Shown here piece by piece: positions 32,959 to 41,237 of a stretch of DNA of 48,100 bases. Numbering within the stretch: position 1 is the first letter of the stretch; each line of letters starts with the position of its first letter. The stretch is from Marivita sp. (GTDB lineage: Bacteria > Pseudomonadota > Alphaproteobacteria > Rhodobacterales > Rhodobacteraceae). The notes below the pieces were generated by a model, which made no database searches, was not told the origin of the DNA, and worked only from the letters and a program-made list of their open reading frames with translations. A program made the position numbers and the translations under genes. The stretch is from positions 1-48,100 of the forward strand of contig NZ_JAIPUT010000033.1 of NCBI RefSeq assembly GCF_020055635.1, read 5' to 3'.

Positions 32959-33822
32959 ATGACACCCAAAGTCACCGGATTTTTCGACGATGCCACGAAT
33001 ACGATCTCGTATGTGGTGCAAGACCCCGAAGGCAGCGCCTGCGCGATTGTCGATTCCGTGCTGGATTTCGATTACGCGTCCGGCCGCACCGACACCAAGT
33101 CCGCCGACGCGATCATCGCCTTTGTCCGGGAAAACGGCCTGGACGTGCAATGGCTGCTGGAAACCCATGTCCATGCCGACCACCTGAGTGCGGCCCCCTA
33201 TCTGCAAGAGGCGCTTGGCGGCAAGGTCGGGATCGGCGACCGGATTCAGGTGGTGCAGGACACGTTCGGCAAGGTGTTCAACGAAGGCACCGAATTCCAG
33301 CGTGATGGCAGCCAGTTCGACAAGCTGTTTGTCGAGGGCGACAGTTTCCATATCGGCCAGATGCGCGCGGATGTGCTGCATACGCCGGGCCACACGCCGG
33401 CCTGTCTGACCTACGTGATCGGTGACGCGGCTTTCGTGGGCGACACGCTCTTCATGCCCGATTTCGGCACCGCACGCTGTGACTTCCCCGGCGGATCGTC
33501 GGAGGTGCTGTACGACTCGGTCCAGAAAATCCTCTCCCTGCCCGACCAGACCCGCATTTTTGTCGGTCATGATTACAAGGCGCCGGGCCGCGACGACTAT
33601 GCGTGGGAAACCACGGTGGGCGACCAAAAGGCCGGGAACGTACATGTCGGCGGCGACGCCACCAAGGACAGCTTTGTCGAAATGCGCGACGCCCGTGATG
33701 CGACGCTGGCGATGCCGAAACTCATCATCCCGTCGTTGCAGGTGAACATGCGCGCCGGGCAGATGCCGCCCGCCGACGAGGAGGGCAAAGTCTTCCTCAA
33801 GGTCCCAGTGAACGGATTGTAA
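32959..33822 (+). CDS. Persulfide dioxygenase-like metallo-beta-lactamase (ETHE1/Blh type)
   Basis: 287 residues of the metallo-beta-lactamase fold. Ligands are visible: H70, H72, D74 and H75 (THVHADH), H141 and H145 (HTPGHT), D162 (GDTLF) and H204 (GHDY). The VADTLF-like and ARCDFPGG segments fit the ETHE1/Blh persulfide dioxygenase group, which oxidises glutathione persulfide to sulfite with iron. AAGGAGA precedes the start. Unlike Agrobacterium Blh, the DUF442 domain is not fused but encoded three genes later. It leads a four-gene sulfide-handling cassette. Confidence 0.88.
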   Translation: MTPKVTGFFDDATNTISYVVQDPEGSACAIVDSVLDFDYASGRTDTKSADAIIAFVRENGLDVQWLLETHVHADHLSAAPYLQEALGGKVGIGDRIQVVQDTFGKVFNEGTEFQRDGSQFDKLFVEGDSFHIGQMRADVLHTPGHTPACLTYVIGDAAFVGDTLFMPDFGTARCDFPGGSSEVLYDSVQKILSLPDQTRIFVGHDYKAPGRDDYAWETTVGDQKAGNVHVGGDATKDSFVEMRDARDATLAMPKLIIPSLQVNMRAGQMPPADEEGKVFLKVPVNGL

Positions 33823-33826
33823 GAAC

Positions 33827-34252
33827 ATGAACCCTGATTGGATTTACGGACTGGTCGGCGGTGCGCTGATCGGCACGGGCGGCGCGGTTTACCTGCTGGC
33901 AAACGGGCGCATCATGGGCGCGAGCGGCATCATCGGCGGGCTTGTCGATGGCAGCGGACGCAGCACGATGTCGGAACGCCTGAGCTTTCTGGCCGGACTT
34001 GCCCTCGTCCCGGTGGCGATGCTTTTCTTTCTAGGTCCGAAGGACACCCATGCGACGGGCAACTTTGCCCTGCTCATCGCCGCGGGCCTGCTGGTGGGGA
34101 TCGGCACGCGTCTGGCCAATGGCTGCACCTCGGGACACGGCGTCTGCGGGATTTCGCGCCTGTCGCTGCGCGGCATGGTCGCGACCGTGTTCTACATCCT
34201 CGCCGGTGGTCTGACCGTCGTTTTGTTCCGTCACCTGCTGGGGATCATCTGA
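33827..34252 (+). CDS. YeeE/YedE-family half transporter, first
   Basis: 141 residues and four to five helices, with the YeeE/YedE motif NGCTSGHGVCGISRLS (near 97-112), whose cysteines pass sulfur compounds in homologues such as TsuA. It begins 4 bases after the preceding stop. Half-size members act in pairs (PmpA/PmpB). Export or import of thiosulfate or another reduced sulfur species is likely; direction is unknown. Confidence 0.9.
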   Translation: MNPDWIYGLVGGALIGTGGAVYLLANGRIMGASGIIGGLVDGSGRSTMSERLSFLAGLALVPVAMLFFLGPKDTHATGNFALLIAAGLLVGIGTRLANGCTSGHGVCGISRLSLRGMVATVFYILAGGLTVVLFRHLLGII

Positions 34253-34686
34253 TGCGCAATCTCTTCGCTCTTGTCGCCGGTGGCCTCTTCGGCGCCGGGC
34301 TGTTCATCTCGGGCATGACCGACACCCGCAAGGTGCAGGGCTGGCTGGATATCTTCGGCGAGTGGGATCCGACGCTGGCCTTCGTGATGGGTGGCGCGAT
34401 CCTCCCGATGGCGATTGCCTGGCGCGTGGCCGAAAAACGCCGCTTCGCGCTGACGGGCAATGCCATGCCGCCGCCGCCGGAACCCAGGCTCGGGCGCAAC
34501 CTTGTCGTCGGGTCGGTGCTGTTCGGCATGGGCTGGGGGCTTGTTGGCCTCTGCCCCGGCCCGGCGATCGCGTCGCTCAGCTATGGCGGCGTCGAAGGCC
34601 TGGTGTTTCTCGGAGCCATGCTCGCCGGGATGAGCGCCATGCCAAGCCTGCGGGCATGGCTGGACAGGCCCGCGACAGCGCAGTAG
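34252..34686 (+). CDS. YeeE/YedE-family half transporter, second (DUF6691 type)
   Basis: 144 residues and four helices, with GAGLFISGMTDTRKVQGWLDIFG at the N-terminus (residues about 14-36) and GMGWGLVGLCPGPAIASL near 92-109 carrying the single conserved cysteine. The start codon shares one base with the previous stop (TGATG), showing tight coupling. It completes the two-part sulfur transporter. Confidence 0.9.
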   Translation: MRNLFALVAGGLFGAGLFISGMTDTRKVQGWLDIFGEWDPTLAFVMGGAILPMAIAWRVAEKRRFALTGNAMPPPPEPRLGRNLVVGSVLFGMGWGLVGLCPGPAIASLSYGGVEGLVFLGAMLAGMSAMPSLRAWLDRPATAQ

Positions 34687-34695
34687 GAGTTTGCT

Positions 34696-35127
34696 ATGGA
34701 TATACGCCCCATCACCGACCGCTACAGCGTTTCGCCGCAGATCGACCCGGAAGATGCCGCCGCCATCAAGGAGTCCGGCATCACCACGGTGATCTGCAAC
34801 CGACCGGATGCCGAAGTGCCGCCGTCGCATCAATCCGACGCGGTGCGTGCGGCCATCGAGGCCGAGGGCATGCGCTTTGAAGTCCTGCCGATCACGCATC
34901 AGACGATGACACCGGATCGCATCGCCCAGCAGACCGCCATCGTGGAGGCGTCCGACGGACCGGTTCTGGCCTATTGCGCATCGGGCACCCGTTGCTCGAT
35001 CGTCTGGGCGCTGGGGCAAGCCGGACAGCAGAGCGCGGACGAGATCCTCGCGGCGGCGGGGCGCGCGGGCTATGATCTGACCGCGTTGCGCCCCACCCTC
35101 GAGGCTGCAGCCGCCGCCAAGGGTTAG
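34696..35127 (+). CDS. DUF442/TIGR01244 sulfur transferase-like protein
   Basis: 143 residues. The N-terminus (DIRPITDRYSVSPQIDPEDA) and the loop AYCASGTRCSIVWAL, with C94 in a rhodanese/phosphatase-like pocket and a second cysteine C100, mark the DUF442 family. In Agrobacterium and Xylella this domain is fused to the persulfide dioxygenase as Blh and hands over persulfide sulfur. Here it is free-standing, the last gene of the cassette; its stop overlaps the next gene's stop by four bases. Confidence 0.87.
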   Translation: MDIRPITDRYSVSPQIDPEDAAAIKESGITTVICNRPDAEVPPSHQSDAVRAAIEAEGMRFEVLPITHQTMTPDRIAQQTAIVEASDGPVLAYCASGTRCSIVWALGQAGQQSADEILAAAGRAGYDLTALRPTLEAAAAAKG

Positions 35128-36173
35128 GGTTCGCCCGTTCCAAGCGGTTCGGGCAGGTCTGGCGTCAGATCCTCCAGCGCCTTTTCGAGTTGGCCGTCGA
35201 GGGCAAGGTCCGCGGCGGGGACCGGAAGCGATGTCGCCAGCGGCACCCTATGCGGATCGGCGTCAACCGGACCGGGGTCGGCTGCGGGTTTTGCTGTGCT
35301 GGCCTGATGAAAGGGCGATCCGTCCCATCCGATCCGCACGGCACGGAATCCGTTGATCTGACCCAGCTTGCCGCGCGCCGCGATATGGCCACCCTGCACG
35401 ACAAGCGTGGCAGAGGTCACCGCCTGCGACGAAATCGGCAGGACATCTCCGGCCTTCAGCGCCTGCGCCTTGTGCAACGGCAGATGCACGCGCGTGAGAA
35501 CCGCCTGCATGCGGGCCGGAACCAGCCTGAGCACGGCCTGGTGTTTGCCGGCCGCAGGCGGGGATGCGTCCTCTGCCGGTTCGGGCGGTTCCGGGAACAG
35601 GAAATGCGCCCGGCCGCGCCGAGTGTCCTGTGCCAGGCTGACGTCGAATTCCGTGAGATGATACCGCGCCGCGTCAAGCGCCAGCCCGGCTGTCTGGGCA
35701 TCCTCTACCAAGGCTCCGAAGCGATACCCCTGCAGATGCGCCATCTCGGGCTGACCGGCCAGCATCGACGCGAAACGCGGCAAGGCCGCATCGAGCAGCG
35801 GCGCCATCATAGCGGCATCGGTGGGGGTATAGCGACGCGTGTCCGTGGGAAGCCGCGTGACCTTGCCCAGGGTCTGCACCTCGATCAGACCGGTGACGAG
35901 GGCGCGGTCGAAGGCGGCCAGACCGCACGGCCCCGCATCGTTCTCGAGCAGGATCAGCAGCGCGTCGTCTTCCATCCGGTCCATCAGGCGTTCGGCACGC
36001 AGAGAAAGGTCGTCGGACGCCTCCACCGCCAAACCCAGCCCCCAGAGCGCATCCGCCGCGATGGACAGCCCGCGCCCCAACGCACGCGGCAAGGACACGG
36101 TGCCGACACCCAGCGCCCTGCGCTGCGCGATGGCTTTGCGTTCAAGAACCGTTTCGGCCGCATCTTCGGTCAT
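35124..36173 (-). CDS. FliM/FliN-family motor-switch-like protein
   Basis: 349 residues from the ATG at 36173 (an ATG at 36212 adds 13). The N-terminal two thirds resemble FliM (ALGRGLSIAADALWGLGLAV). Residues about 215-285 form a SpoA/FliN-type domain (MQAVLTRVHLPLHKAQALKA, GDVLPISS, GQINGFRAVRIGW). A proline-rich acidic tail follows. The usual FliM CheY-binding N-terminal peptide is not seen. No other flagellar gene is near; it lies 98 bases after the histidine kinase and may belong to its operon. Function is uncertain. Confidence 0.7.
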   Translation of the reverse strand: MTEDAAETVLERKAIAQRRALGVGTVSLPRALGRGLSIAADALWGLGLAVEASDDLSLRAERLMDRMEDDALLILLENDAGPCGLAAFDRALVTGLIEVQTLGKVTRLPTDTRRYTPTDAAMMAPLLDAALPRFASMLAGQPEMAHLQGYRFGALVEDAQTAGLALDAARYHLTEFDVSLAQDTRRGRAHFLFPEPPEPAEDASPPAAGKHQAVLRLVPARMQAVLTRVHLPLHKAQALKAGDVLPISSQAVTSATLVVQGGHIAARGKLGQINGFRAVRIGWDGSPFHQASTAKPAADPGPVDADPHRVPLATSLPVPAADLALDGQLEKALEDLTPDLPEPLGTGEP

Positions 36174-36271
36174 GGTTTCGCTGCTGTCCCTCTGCCGCAC
36201 AGTCCCGGTCATGGCCCCGGTTATGGCGGGAATTGGTTACCAAGGGTTTAGCAGGACGCGATCCGAGGCGG

Positions 36272-38959
36272 CTATTGCGCGGCCAACGCCGTGCGATAGG
36301 GCAGCACGACCCGGAAATTGGCGCCGCGCAGGGCCGGAACGTAATCGACCGACCCGCCCAGACGCGTCATGACCTGCCGGCAGATGGCGAGGCCAAGCCC
36401 CGCGCCGCCCGCCTTCTGATCGCTGACGCGGGCGAATTTCTCGAAGATCATGTCCACCGCCTCGGGGGCGATGCCGGTGCCGTTGTCCTGAAAGTCGATG
36501 ACCACGCGGTCGGCCTCCTGCATGACGCGGATCGCCAGCCGCGGCGCCTTGGCGTCGCAGTATTTCCGCGCGTTCGCGATCAGATTGATGAAAACTTGGC
36601 TAAGCCGATCCAAATCCGTGTGCAGGACGATGTTTTCCTTCTCGAGGTCCCGCGAGATCTCGAACTTGGTACCATCCTCGCCGATCCCGGCAGAGGCCAC
36701 CGCCCGATCCAGCGCATCGCGCAAGGTGCCGTCGCGCAGGTTGAGGTTGACCTGCCCGTTCTCCACGACGCTCAGATCCAGCAGATCGTCCAGCAGACGC
36801 GTCAGACGCTGCGCCTCGTCGTGAATGATCGACGCATAACGCGACTGGTCCTTCGGCTCCATCTCGTCGGTGTCGCGCAGGATCTCCGAGAACGCCCGAA
36901 TGGAGGTCATGGGCGTGCGCAATTCGTGGCTGATCTGGCTGAGAAAGGCGTCTTTCTGGATCGACAGGCGGGTCAGCTTCTGGTTCGCGTTGCGCAGTTC
37001 CAGCGCGGTGCGGCTGAGCTCCTCGGACTGCTCCTTGAGCCGCGCCGAGTATTCGAGCATCTGCGCGGTCTCGTCGGCCACCGCCATCAGGTCCTCGACC
37101 GACACGGCCATGCCGCCGGTGATCTGCCCGACCATCGCATGGGCCGTCGCCGCGCCGACGGAGCTGCCCAGTTCGCGCTCCAGCACCTCGAGGAAATTCG
37201 GCGTAGGATCGGGCAGGTCTCCACCCACGCCCTGCTTGCGCGCGTGACTGGCGAACAAAGCCTGCGCCTCGCGGGCCCCCAGGATGCGCTGCGCCATGAC
37301 CATCAGGTCCTCGGCCTGGGCACCGCCGCCTGACCAGCTTCTGGCGCTGGCCGAATGGTCGAAGATGTTCACGAACTGCGCCGCCTGAAGCCGTTCCAGC
37401 GGCGACGGGAAGGTCACCAGAGACACGAACAGGAAGGCCGACGTGTTGAACAGCATGCTCCAGAGCAGGGCATGCATCAGCTGGTCCATGCCGGTGATCC
37501 CGAACAGGGCGTCGGGGCGCAGCCATGTCAGGCCGAACAGCCCGGTCTCGATCACCGATGCGGGCAGGATCGTGCCCACGCCGAAGCTGGGCAGGTACAG
37601 CGTGTAAAGCCAGGTCACGAAGCCGATGGTCAGACCGGCAAAGGCCCCGAGACGCGTGGCCCCGCGCCAGAACATGCCGCCCAGCATCGCGGGCAGGACC
37701 TGGGCCAGCCCGCAGAACGCCACCAGACCGATGGACGCCAGGGCCTCGCCGCCGCTCGAAAGCCGGAAATAGAGGTAGCCCAGCATCACCACGCCGACGA
37801 TCGAGATGCGCCGCGCCATCAGCACCGCCGCGCGCACGTCGCCCGACACGCTGGCCCCGCTTGGCCGCAGCCGCAGCCAGATCGGCATGACGATGTGGTT
37901 CGACACCATCGTCGACAGCGCGATCGCGGCCACGATCACCATGGAGGTGGCAGAGCTGAACCCGCCGAGGAAGGACAACATCGCCAGCCCGTTCTCGCCA
38001 AGCGCCAGCGGCACGGTCAACACGTAGAGGTCGGGGTTCGATCCGTCGGGCATCACGTTCATGCCGACAACGGCGATGGGCACGACGAACAGGCTGATCA
38101 GGCACAGGTACAGGGGAAAGGCCCAACTGGCGGTGCGCAGGTGGTTTTCGTCATCGTTCTCGACCACGAGAACCTGGAACGTGCGCGGCAGGCACAGAAA
38201 CGCCGCGGCGGACAGGAAGATGAGCCCGGCCCAGCGGCTGCGATCCGCATGCCAATGGCCGAAATCCGAGGCGTCGATTTCCGACAGCGCGTTGCCAATC
38301 CCCCCGGACACACCCCAGACGACGAAAATCCCGACCGACAGCAGCGCCACCAGCTTGACCACCGCCTCGACCGCAATCGCCATCACGACGCCATCGTGCC
38401 GTTCCTTGGCATCAAGGTTCCGGGTGCCGAAGAGCACGGTAAACAGCGCCAGCCCCAGCGACAGCCACAGCGCGAGATCGGCCTGGCTGCGCGGCATGGC
38501 GCCGTTTTCCTGCGCCGCGAAGACCGAGAAGGACAAGGTGACCGACTGCAGTTGCAACGCGATATAGGGCGTGGTTCCGATCACCGCGAGGATCGTCACG
38601 CCGGCCGCCAGCAGGCTGGACTTGCCGTAGCGCGACGAGATCAGGTCGGCGATCGAGGTGATCTTCTGCGTGCGCCCGATGCGGATGAGCTTGCGCAGAA
38701 GCCACCACCAGCTGACCATGACCAATGTGGGGCCAAGATAGATCGTCAGGTATTCGAACCCGTTGCGCGCGGCGGACCCGACGGCGCCGTAGAACGTCCA
38801 GGCCGTGCAATAGATCGACAGCGACAGCGTGTAGATCAGCGGCGACCGCAGCCAGGCCTTCTTGCCCTGCAGGGCCAGGCGGTCCGCGACGAACGCCACG
38901 AGAAACAGAAAGCACACATAGGCCGCGCAGACCGCGATCAGAATGTTGAGCGTACTCAT
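36272..38959 (-). CDS. Sodium/solute symporter-histidine kinase fusion (CrbS/CbrA type)
   Basis: 895 residues. An SLC5-type symporter of about 13 helices (1-515) and a STAC-like linker (about 520-640) precede a coiled coil. The kinase follows with H678 in SQISHELRTP, N-box around N796, DNGTGI 825-830 and GGAGLGL 851-857. Relatives CrbS (Vibrio) and CbrA (Pseudomonas) regulate acetate or carbon use, CrbS by inducing acs. Unlike CbrA, no PAS domain is evident. The gene starts inside the stop of a small membrane protein gene; acs lies 7.6 kb away across a divergent promoter. Ligand unknown; acetate is plausible. Confidence 0.92.
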   Translation of the reverse strand: MSTLNILIAVCAAYVCFLFLVAFVADRLALQGKKAWLRSPLIYTLSLSIYCTAWTFYGAVGSAARNGFEYLTIYLGPTLVMVSWWWLLRKLIRIGRTQKITSIADLISSRYGKSSLLAAGVTILAVIGTTPYIALQLQSVTLSFSVFAAQENGAMPRSQADLALWLSLGLALFTVLFGTRNLDAKERHDGVVMAIAVEAVVKLVALLSVGIFVVWGVSGGIGNALSEIDASDFGHWHADRSRWAGLIFLSAAAFLCLPRTFQVLVVENDDENHLRTASWAFPLYLCLISLFVVPIAVVGMNVMPDGSNPDLYVLTVPLALGENGLAMLSFLGGFSSATSMVIVAAIALSTMVSNHIVMPIWLRLRPSGASVSGDVRAAVLMARRISIVGVVMLGYLYFRLSSGGEALASIGLVAFCGLAQVLPAMLGGMFWRGATRLGAFAGLTIGFVTWLYTLYLPSFGVGTILPASVIETGLFGLTWLRPDALFGITGMDQLMHALLWSMLFNTSAFLFVSLVTFPSPLERLQAAQFVNIFDHSASARSWSGGGAQAEDLMVMAQRILGAREAQALFASHARKQGVGGDLPDPTPNFLEVLERELGSSVGAATAHAMVGQITGGMAVSVEDLMAVADETAQMLEYSARLKEQSEELSRTALELRNANQKLTRLSIQKDAFLSQISHELRTPMTSIRAFSEILRDTDEMEPKDQSRYASIIHDEAQRLTRLLDDLLDLSVVENGQVNLNLRDGTLRDALDRAVASAGIGEDGTKFEISRDLEKENIVLHTDLDRLSQVFINLIANARKYCDAKAPRLAIRVMQEADRVVIDFQDNGTGIAPEAVDMIFEKFARVSDQKAGGAGLGLAICRQVMTRLGGSVDYVPALRGANFRVVLPYRTALAAQ

Positions 38960-39249
38960 GTGTCTGTCCCGGTCTCGGAGCCCGTGTGCCGCTGCGCGCG
39001 GTCCGACAGCACCTGCGACAGGCCCCAGGTCAGGACGATGATCCCCGCCCAGACCGCGAAGATATAGATCAGGGCGGTCGCGCTGCTGACCGTGCCGTCA
39101 CCGCTCTGCGGCCAGATCAGCGGCACGCTCCAGAGGATCAGGGCAAGAACCGGCGCAAGGCGGGCGGCATCCATCACGCGGCGGCGGCGATAGGTGCGCT
39201 TTTCGTGAAAGACCGCTTGCGAACCTGCCCTGGTCTTCCTCTCCGTCAT
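38956..39249 (-). CDS. Small two-helix membrane protein of the kinase operon
   Basis: 97 residues. A basic N-terminus (KRTYRRRR) is followed by two membrane helices (about 30-45 and 59-82) and a polar tail. Both ends overlap neighbours by four bases (ATGA): the receiver protein upstream and the kinase downstream. That suggests it is made with the kinase and may be a small subunit of its symporter part, as small partners accompany some SLC5 transporters. I do not recognise the family. Confidence 0.75.
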   Translation of the reverse strand: MTERKTRAGSQAVFHEKRTYRRRRVMDAARLAPVLALILWSVPLIWPQSGDGTVSSATALIYIFAVWAGIIVLTWGLSQVLSDRAQRHTGSETGTDT

Positions 39250-39614
39250 TTGTCGACCAGTGCCCTCACCGTTTCCAGAACGTCAGCATTCGAGAACGGT
39301 TTGGTCATGAAGGCATCACATCCCGCCTGTTCCGCGATTTCCCGGTCCTTGGTCTGGCCCCGCGCGGTCAGCATCAGCACCGGCATCGACGCATGATCGG
39401 GGTCGTCGCGCAGTTCCCGCAGGATGTCATAGCCGCTCTTTCCCGGCAACATCACATCAAGGATGACGATGTCAGGCTGCCGTTCCCGTATGATGTCCAC
39501 CGCATCCGCCCCGTTGGAATGAGTCTTCACCGACCATCCGTCCCGGGACAGGATGAAACTGATCGCCTCGATGATATTGGGCTCATCCTCGATGAGCAAA
39601 ACCTGTCTTGACAT
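39246..39614 (-). CDS. Receiver-only response regulator (CheY-like)
   Basis: 122 residues, one REC domain and no output domain. Acidic pair D10/E11, phospho-acceptor D53 (VILDVMLPG), T83 (MLTARG) and K105 (MTKPF) are all present, so it should be phosphorylated, probably by the kinase two genes on. The start at 39614 has GGGGGAG upstream; the open frame before it is not part of the domain. CrbR and CbrB, partners of related kinases, carry DNA-binding domains, so signalling here must use another output. Confidence 0.92.
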   Translation of the reverse strand: MSRQVLLIEDEPNIIEAISFILSRDGWSVKTHSNGADAVDIIRERQPDIVILDVMLPGKSGYDILRELRDDPDHASMPVLMLTARGQTKDREIAEQAGCDAFMTKPFSNADVLETVRALVDK

Positions 39615-39700
39615 GCACTCCCCCCGATGCCGCAAGCCGCTGGGCTTTTTGCCCTTTTTCGACCGCTCTGTGCAAACTATTACGAAGGCGGCGCAATCTG

Positions 39701-41017
39701 TCAAAGCTTCGTGCGTCCGGGGATGGTCATGATGGAGGGCTCGCGGCGGGCGTCGCAGTCCGGCTGTGGACAGATCCGGCAGGTCAAACCGACCTCGCGG
39801 ATCGGCTCATGCGTGTCGCGCATCGGCTCGGGCACGATCAGCATGTGGCTTTCGAACAGCACGTCCTGCGCCAGGCGCGTCGGGCCGACGGGCTGCGAGA
39901 TGCCGTAGGCCCGAAACCGCGCGGCCGTCCGCGTGGATTGCTGCATCAGCTCGGAATGCACCATCATCGGGCGCGCCAACACGCGATAAAGCGGCCAGAG
40001 CGCACAGCCCGCACCCAGACGCGGCAAGGGAAATTCCGGCAGCGGCTTGCGAAACGTGGTCACGCCCGACCCGTCGCAGATGGCCAGTCCGACAGGGTTC
40101 GGCAGGACGTCGTCGGGCAGATGCGCGAGGCGCCGCATGGCAGAGGCGACGTCGCAACCGAACCTGTCGGCGAACTTCATGGGATCGCTTCCGATGGCGG
40201 CGACAACATCTGCACAGGCCGCAAGCGGCATCTTCGCCGCGTCGTCCCTGTACCGTGTCAGCATGCGCGACAGGAGCCACCGCGCGGCGTGCGACAGCCC
40301 CTCGCCCACCTCATCGAGAGCCGCGTCGACATCGGCGGTCCGGGTCTCGAGCGCCGGAAAGTGAAACCCGACCTTCTGGAACACCGCATCCACCTCGTCT
40401 TGCGGGGCGTTGGTTTCGGACGCATCCGTGTCGGCCTTTTCCAGGTATTGCGCGAGATTGCGGCTGGTATCGGCAAGCCTGGCGCTGTCTTCGTAGATGT
40501 TGCGGTTGAAGCGGCGCTGCCATTCCGGCTCGATGTCGCCCGGTTCGGCAAGAATCGACGCGGCCGACCGGATCGCCGTCACCGTCGACAGCATCTCGTG
40601 CAGCGAGGCGGCAAGATGCGGATCATGTGTCAGACGGTCGGTCAGGGCCTCGACGCTTTGTTGCAGCGTCTCGATCCGGCGCTGACTGTTGGCCAGAAGC
40701 TCGGCCCAGCCGGGGAACCGGCCGGCGAATTCCTCGACCCGTGCGAATTCGGCTTCGGGCATTCCGCTGTCACTTGCCGCTTCGCGCAGGGTTGCCAGAA
40801 GCGTGGTCTCGGCGCCTTCTGTCAGCGAGGTGGGTTCGACCCCGAGCGCATTGGCGATATCGACAAGCAGTTTCCCGCCGATTCTGCGACGGTTGTGCTC
40901 GATGAGATTCAGGTAGGACGGCGAGATCTCGGCGCGCTTGGCCAGTTCGGACTGCTTGAGTCCGCTCATCACCCGACGTTCGCGAATTCGGCTGCCTGTC
41001 AGAGTGTCGCGGGGCAT
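39701..41017 (-). CDS. RamB/PccR/MccR-type short-chain acyl-CoA regulator, copy 2
   Basis: 438 residues. An XRE helix-turn-helix at about 9-64 (RIRERRVMSGLKQSELAKRA, SYLNLIEHNRRRIG), a long helical middle and a DUF2083-type C-terminus with C413-x2-C416-x4-C421, the same spacing as copy 1. There is no HExxH. It is divergent from an ABC transporter-acs array and upstream of the receiver and kinase genes in its own direction, so control of acetate or another short-chain acid is likely. The ATG at 41017 gives the usual family N-terminus. Confidence 0.9.
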   Translation of the reverse strand: MPRDTLTGSRIRERRVMSGLKQSELAKRAEISPSYLNLIEHNRRRIGGKLLVDIANALGVEPTSLTEGAETTLLATLREAASDSGMPEAEFARVEEFAGRFPGWAELLANSQRRIETLQQSVEALTDRLTHDPHLAASLHEMLSTVTAIRSAASILAEPGDIEPEWQRRFNRNIYEDSARLADTSRNLAQYLEKADTDASETNAPQDEVDAVFQKVGFHFPALETRTADVDAALDEVGEGLSHAARWLLSRMLTRYRDDAAKMPLAACADVVAAIGSDPMKFADRFGCDVASAMRRLAHLPDDVLPNPVGLAICDGSGVTTFRKPLPEFPLPRLGAGCALWPLYRVLARPMMVHSELMQQSTRTAARFRAYGISQPVGPTRLAQDVLFESHMLIVPEPMRDTHEPIREVGLTCRICPQPDCDARREPSIMTIPGRTKL

Positions 41018-41045
41018 CGAAAAATCCTGTGGTGAATCAACACGC

Positions 41046-41085
41046 TTCTGCGCTGCAGAAAAAACAAATTTACAAAATTCTGCAA
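41046..41085. promoter_or_regulatory. Operator-like repeats in the regulator 2/ABC gap
   Basis: TTCTGC-GCT-GCAGAA (41046-41060), then TTTACAAA (41070-41077) and TTCTGCAA (41078-41085), in the 220-base divergent gap 41018-41237. RamB/PccR relatives bind TTTGCAAA-like words, which these resemble. The rest of the gap is AT-rich to 41140 and shows no gene. Confidence 0.5.
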
Positions 41086-41237
41086 CGCATTGTTCATTTT
41101 TTGACAGAAAAATCGTTCAGAGCAAAGCGCTTATTGCTATGTTTTCCGTGCATGGCCGATAATCACCTTGCACATAAGTGCGGTGTTGGCGGACGGAGGA
41201 ACGCCGCCAGACCCTTAAAGACATTTGGGAGGATTAT

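Noticed and set aside
39607-39665. GGGC-TTTTT-GCCC-TTTTT as a plus-strand terminator near 39640
   Set aside because: Stem of only four pairs and no plus-strand gene ends there.
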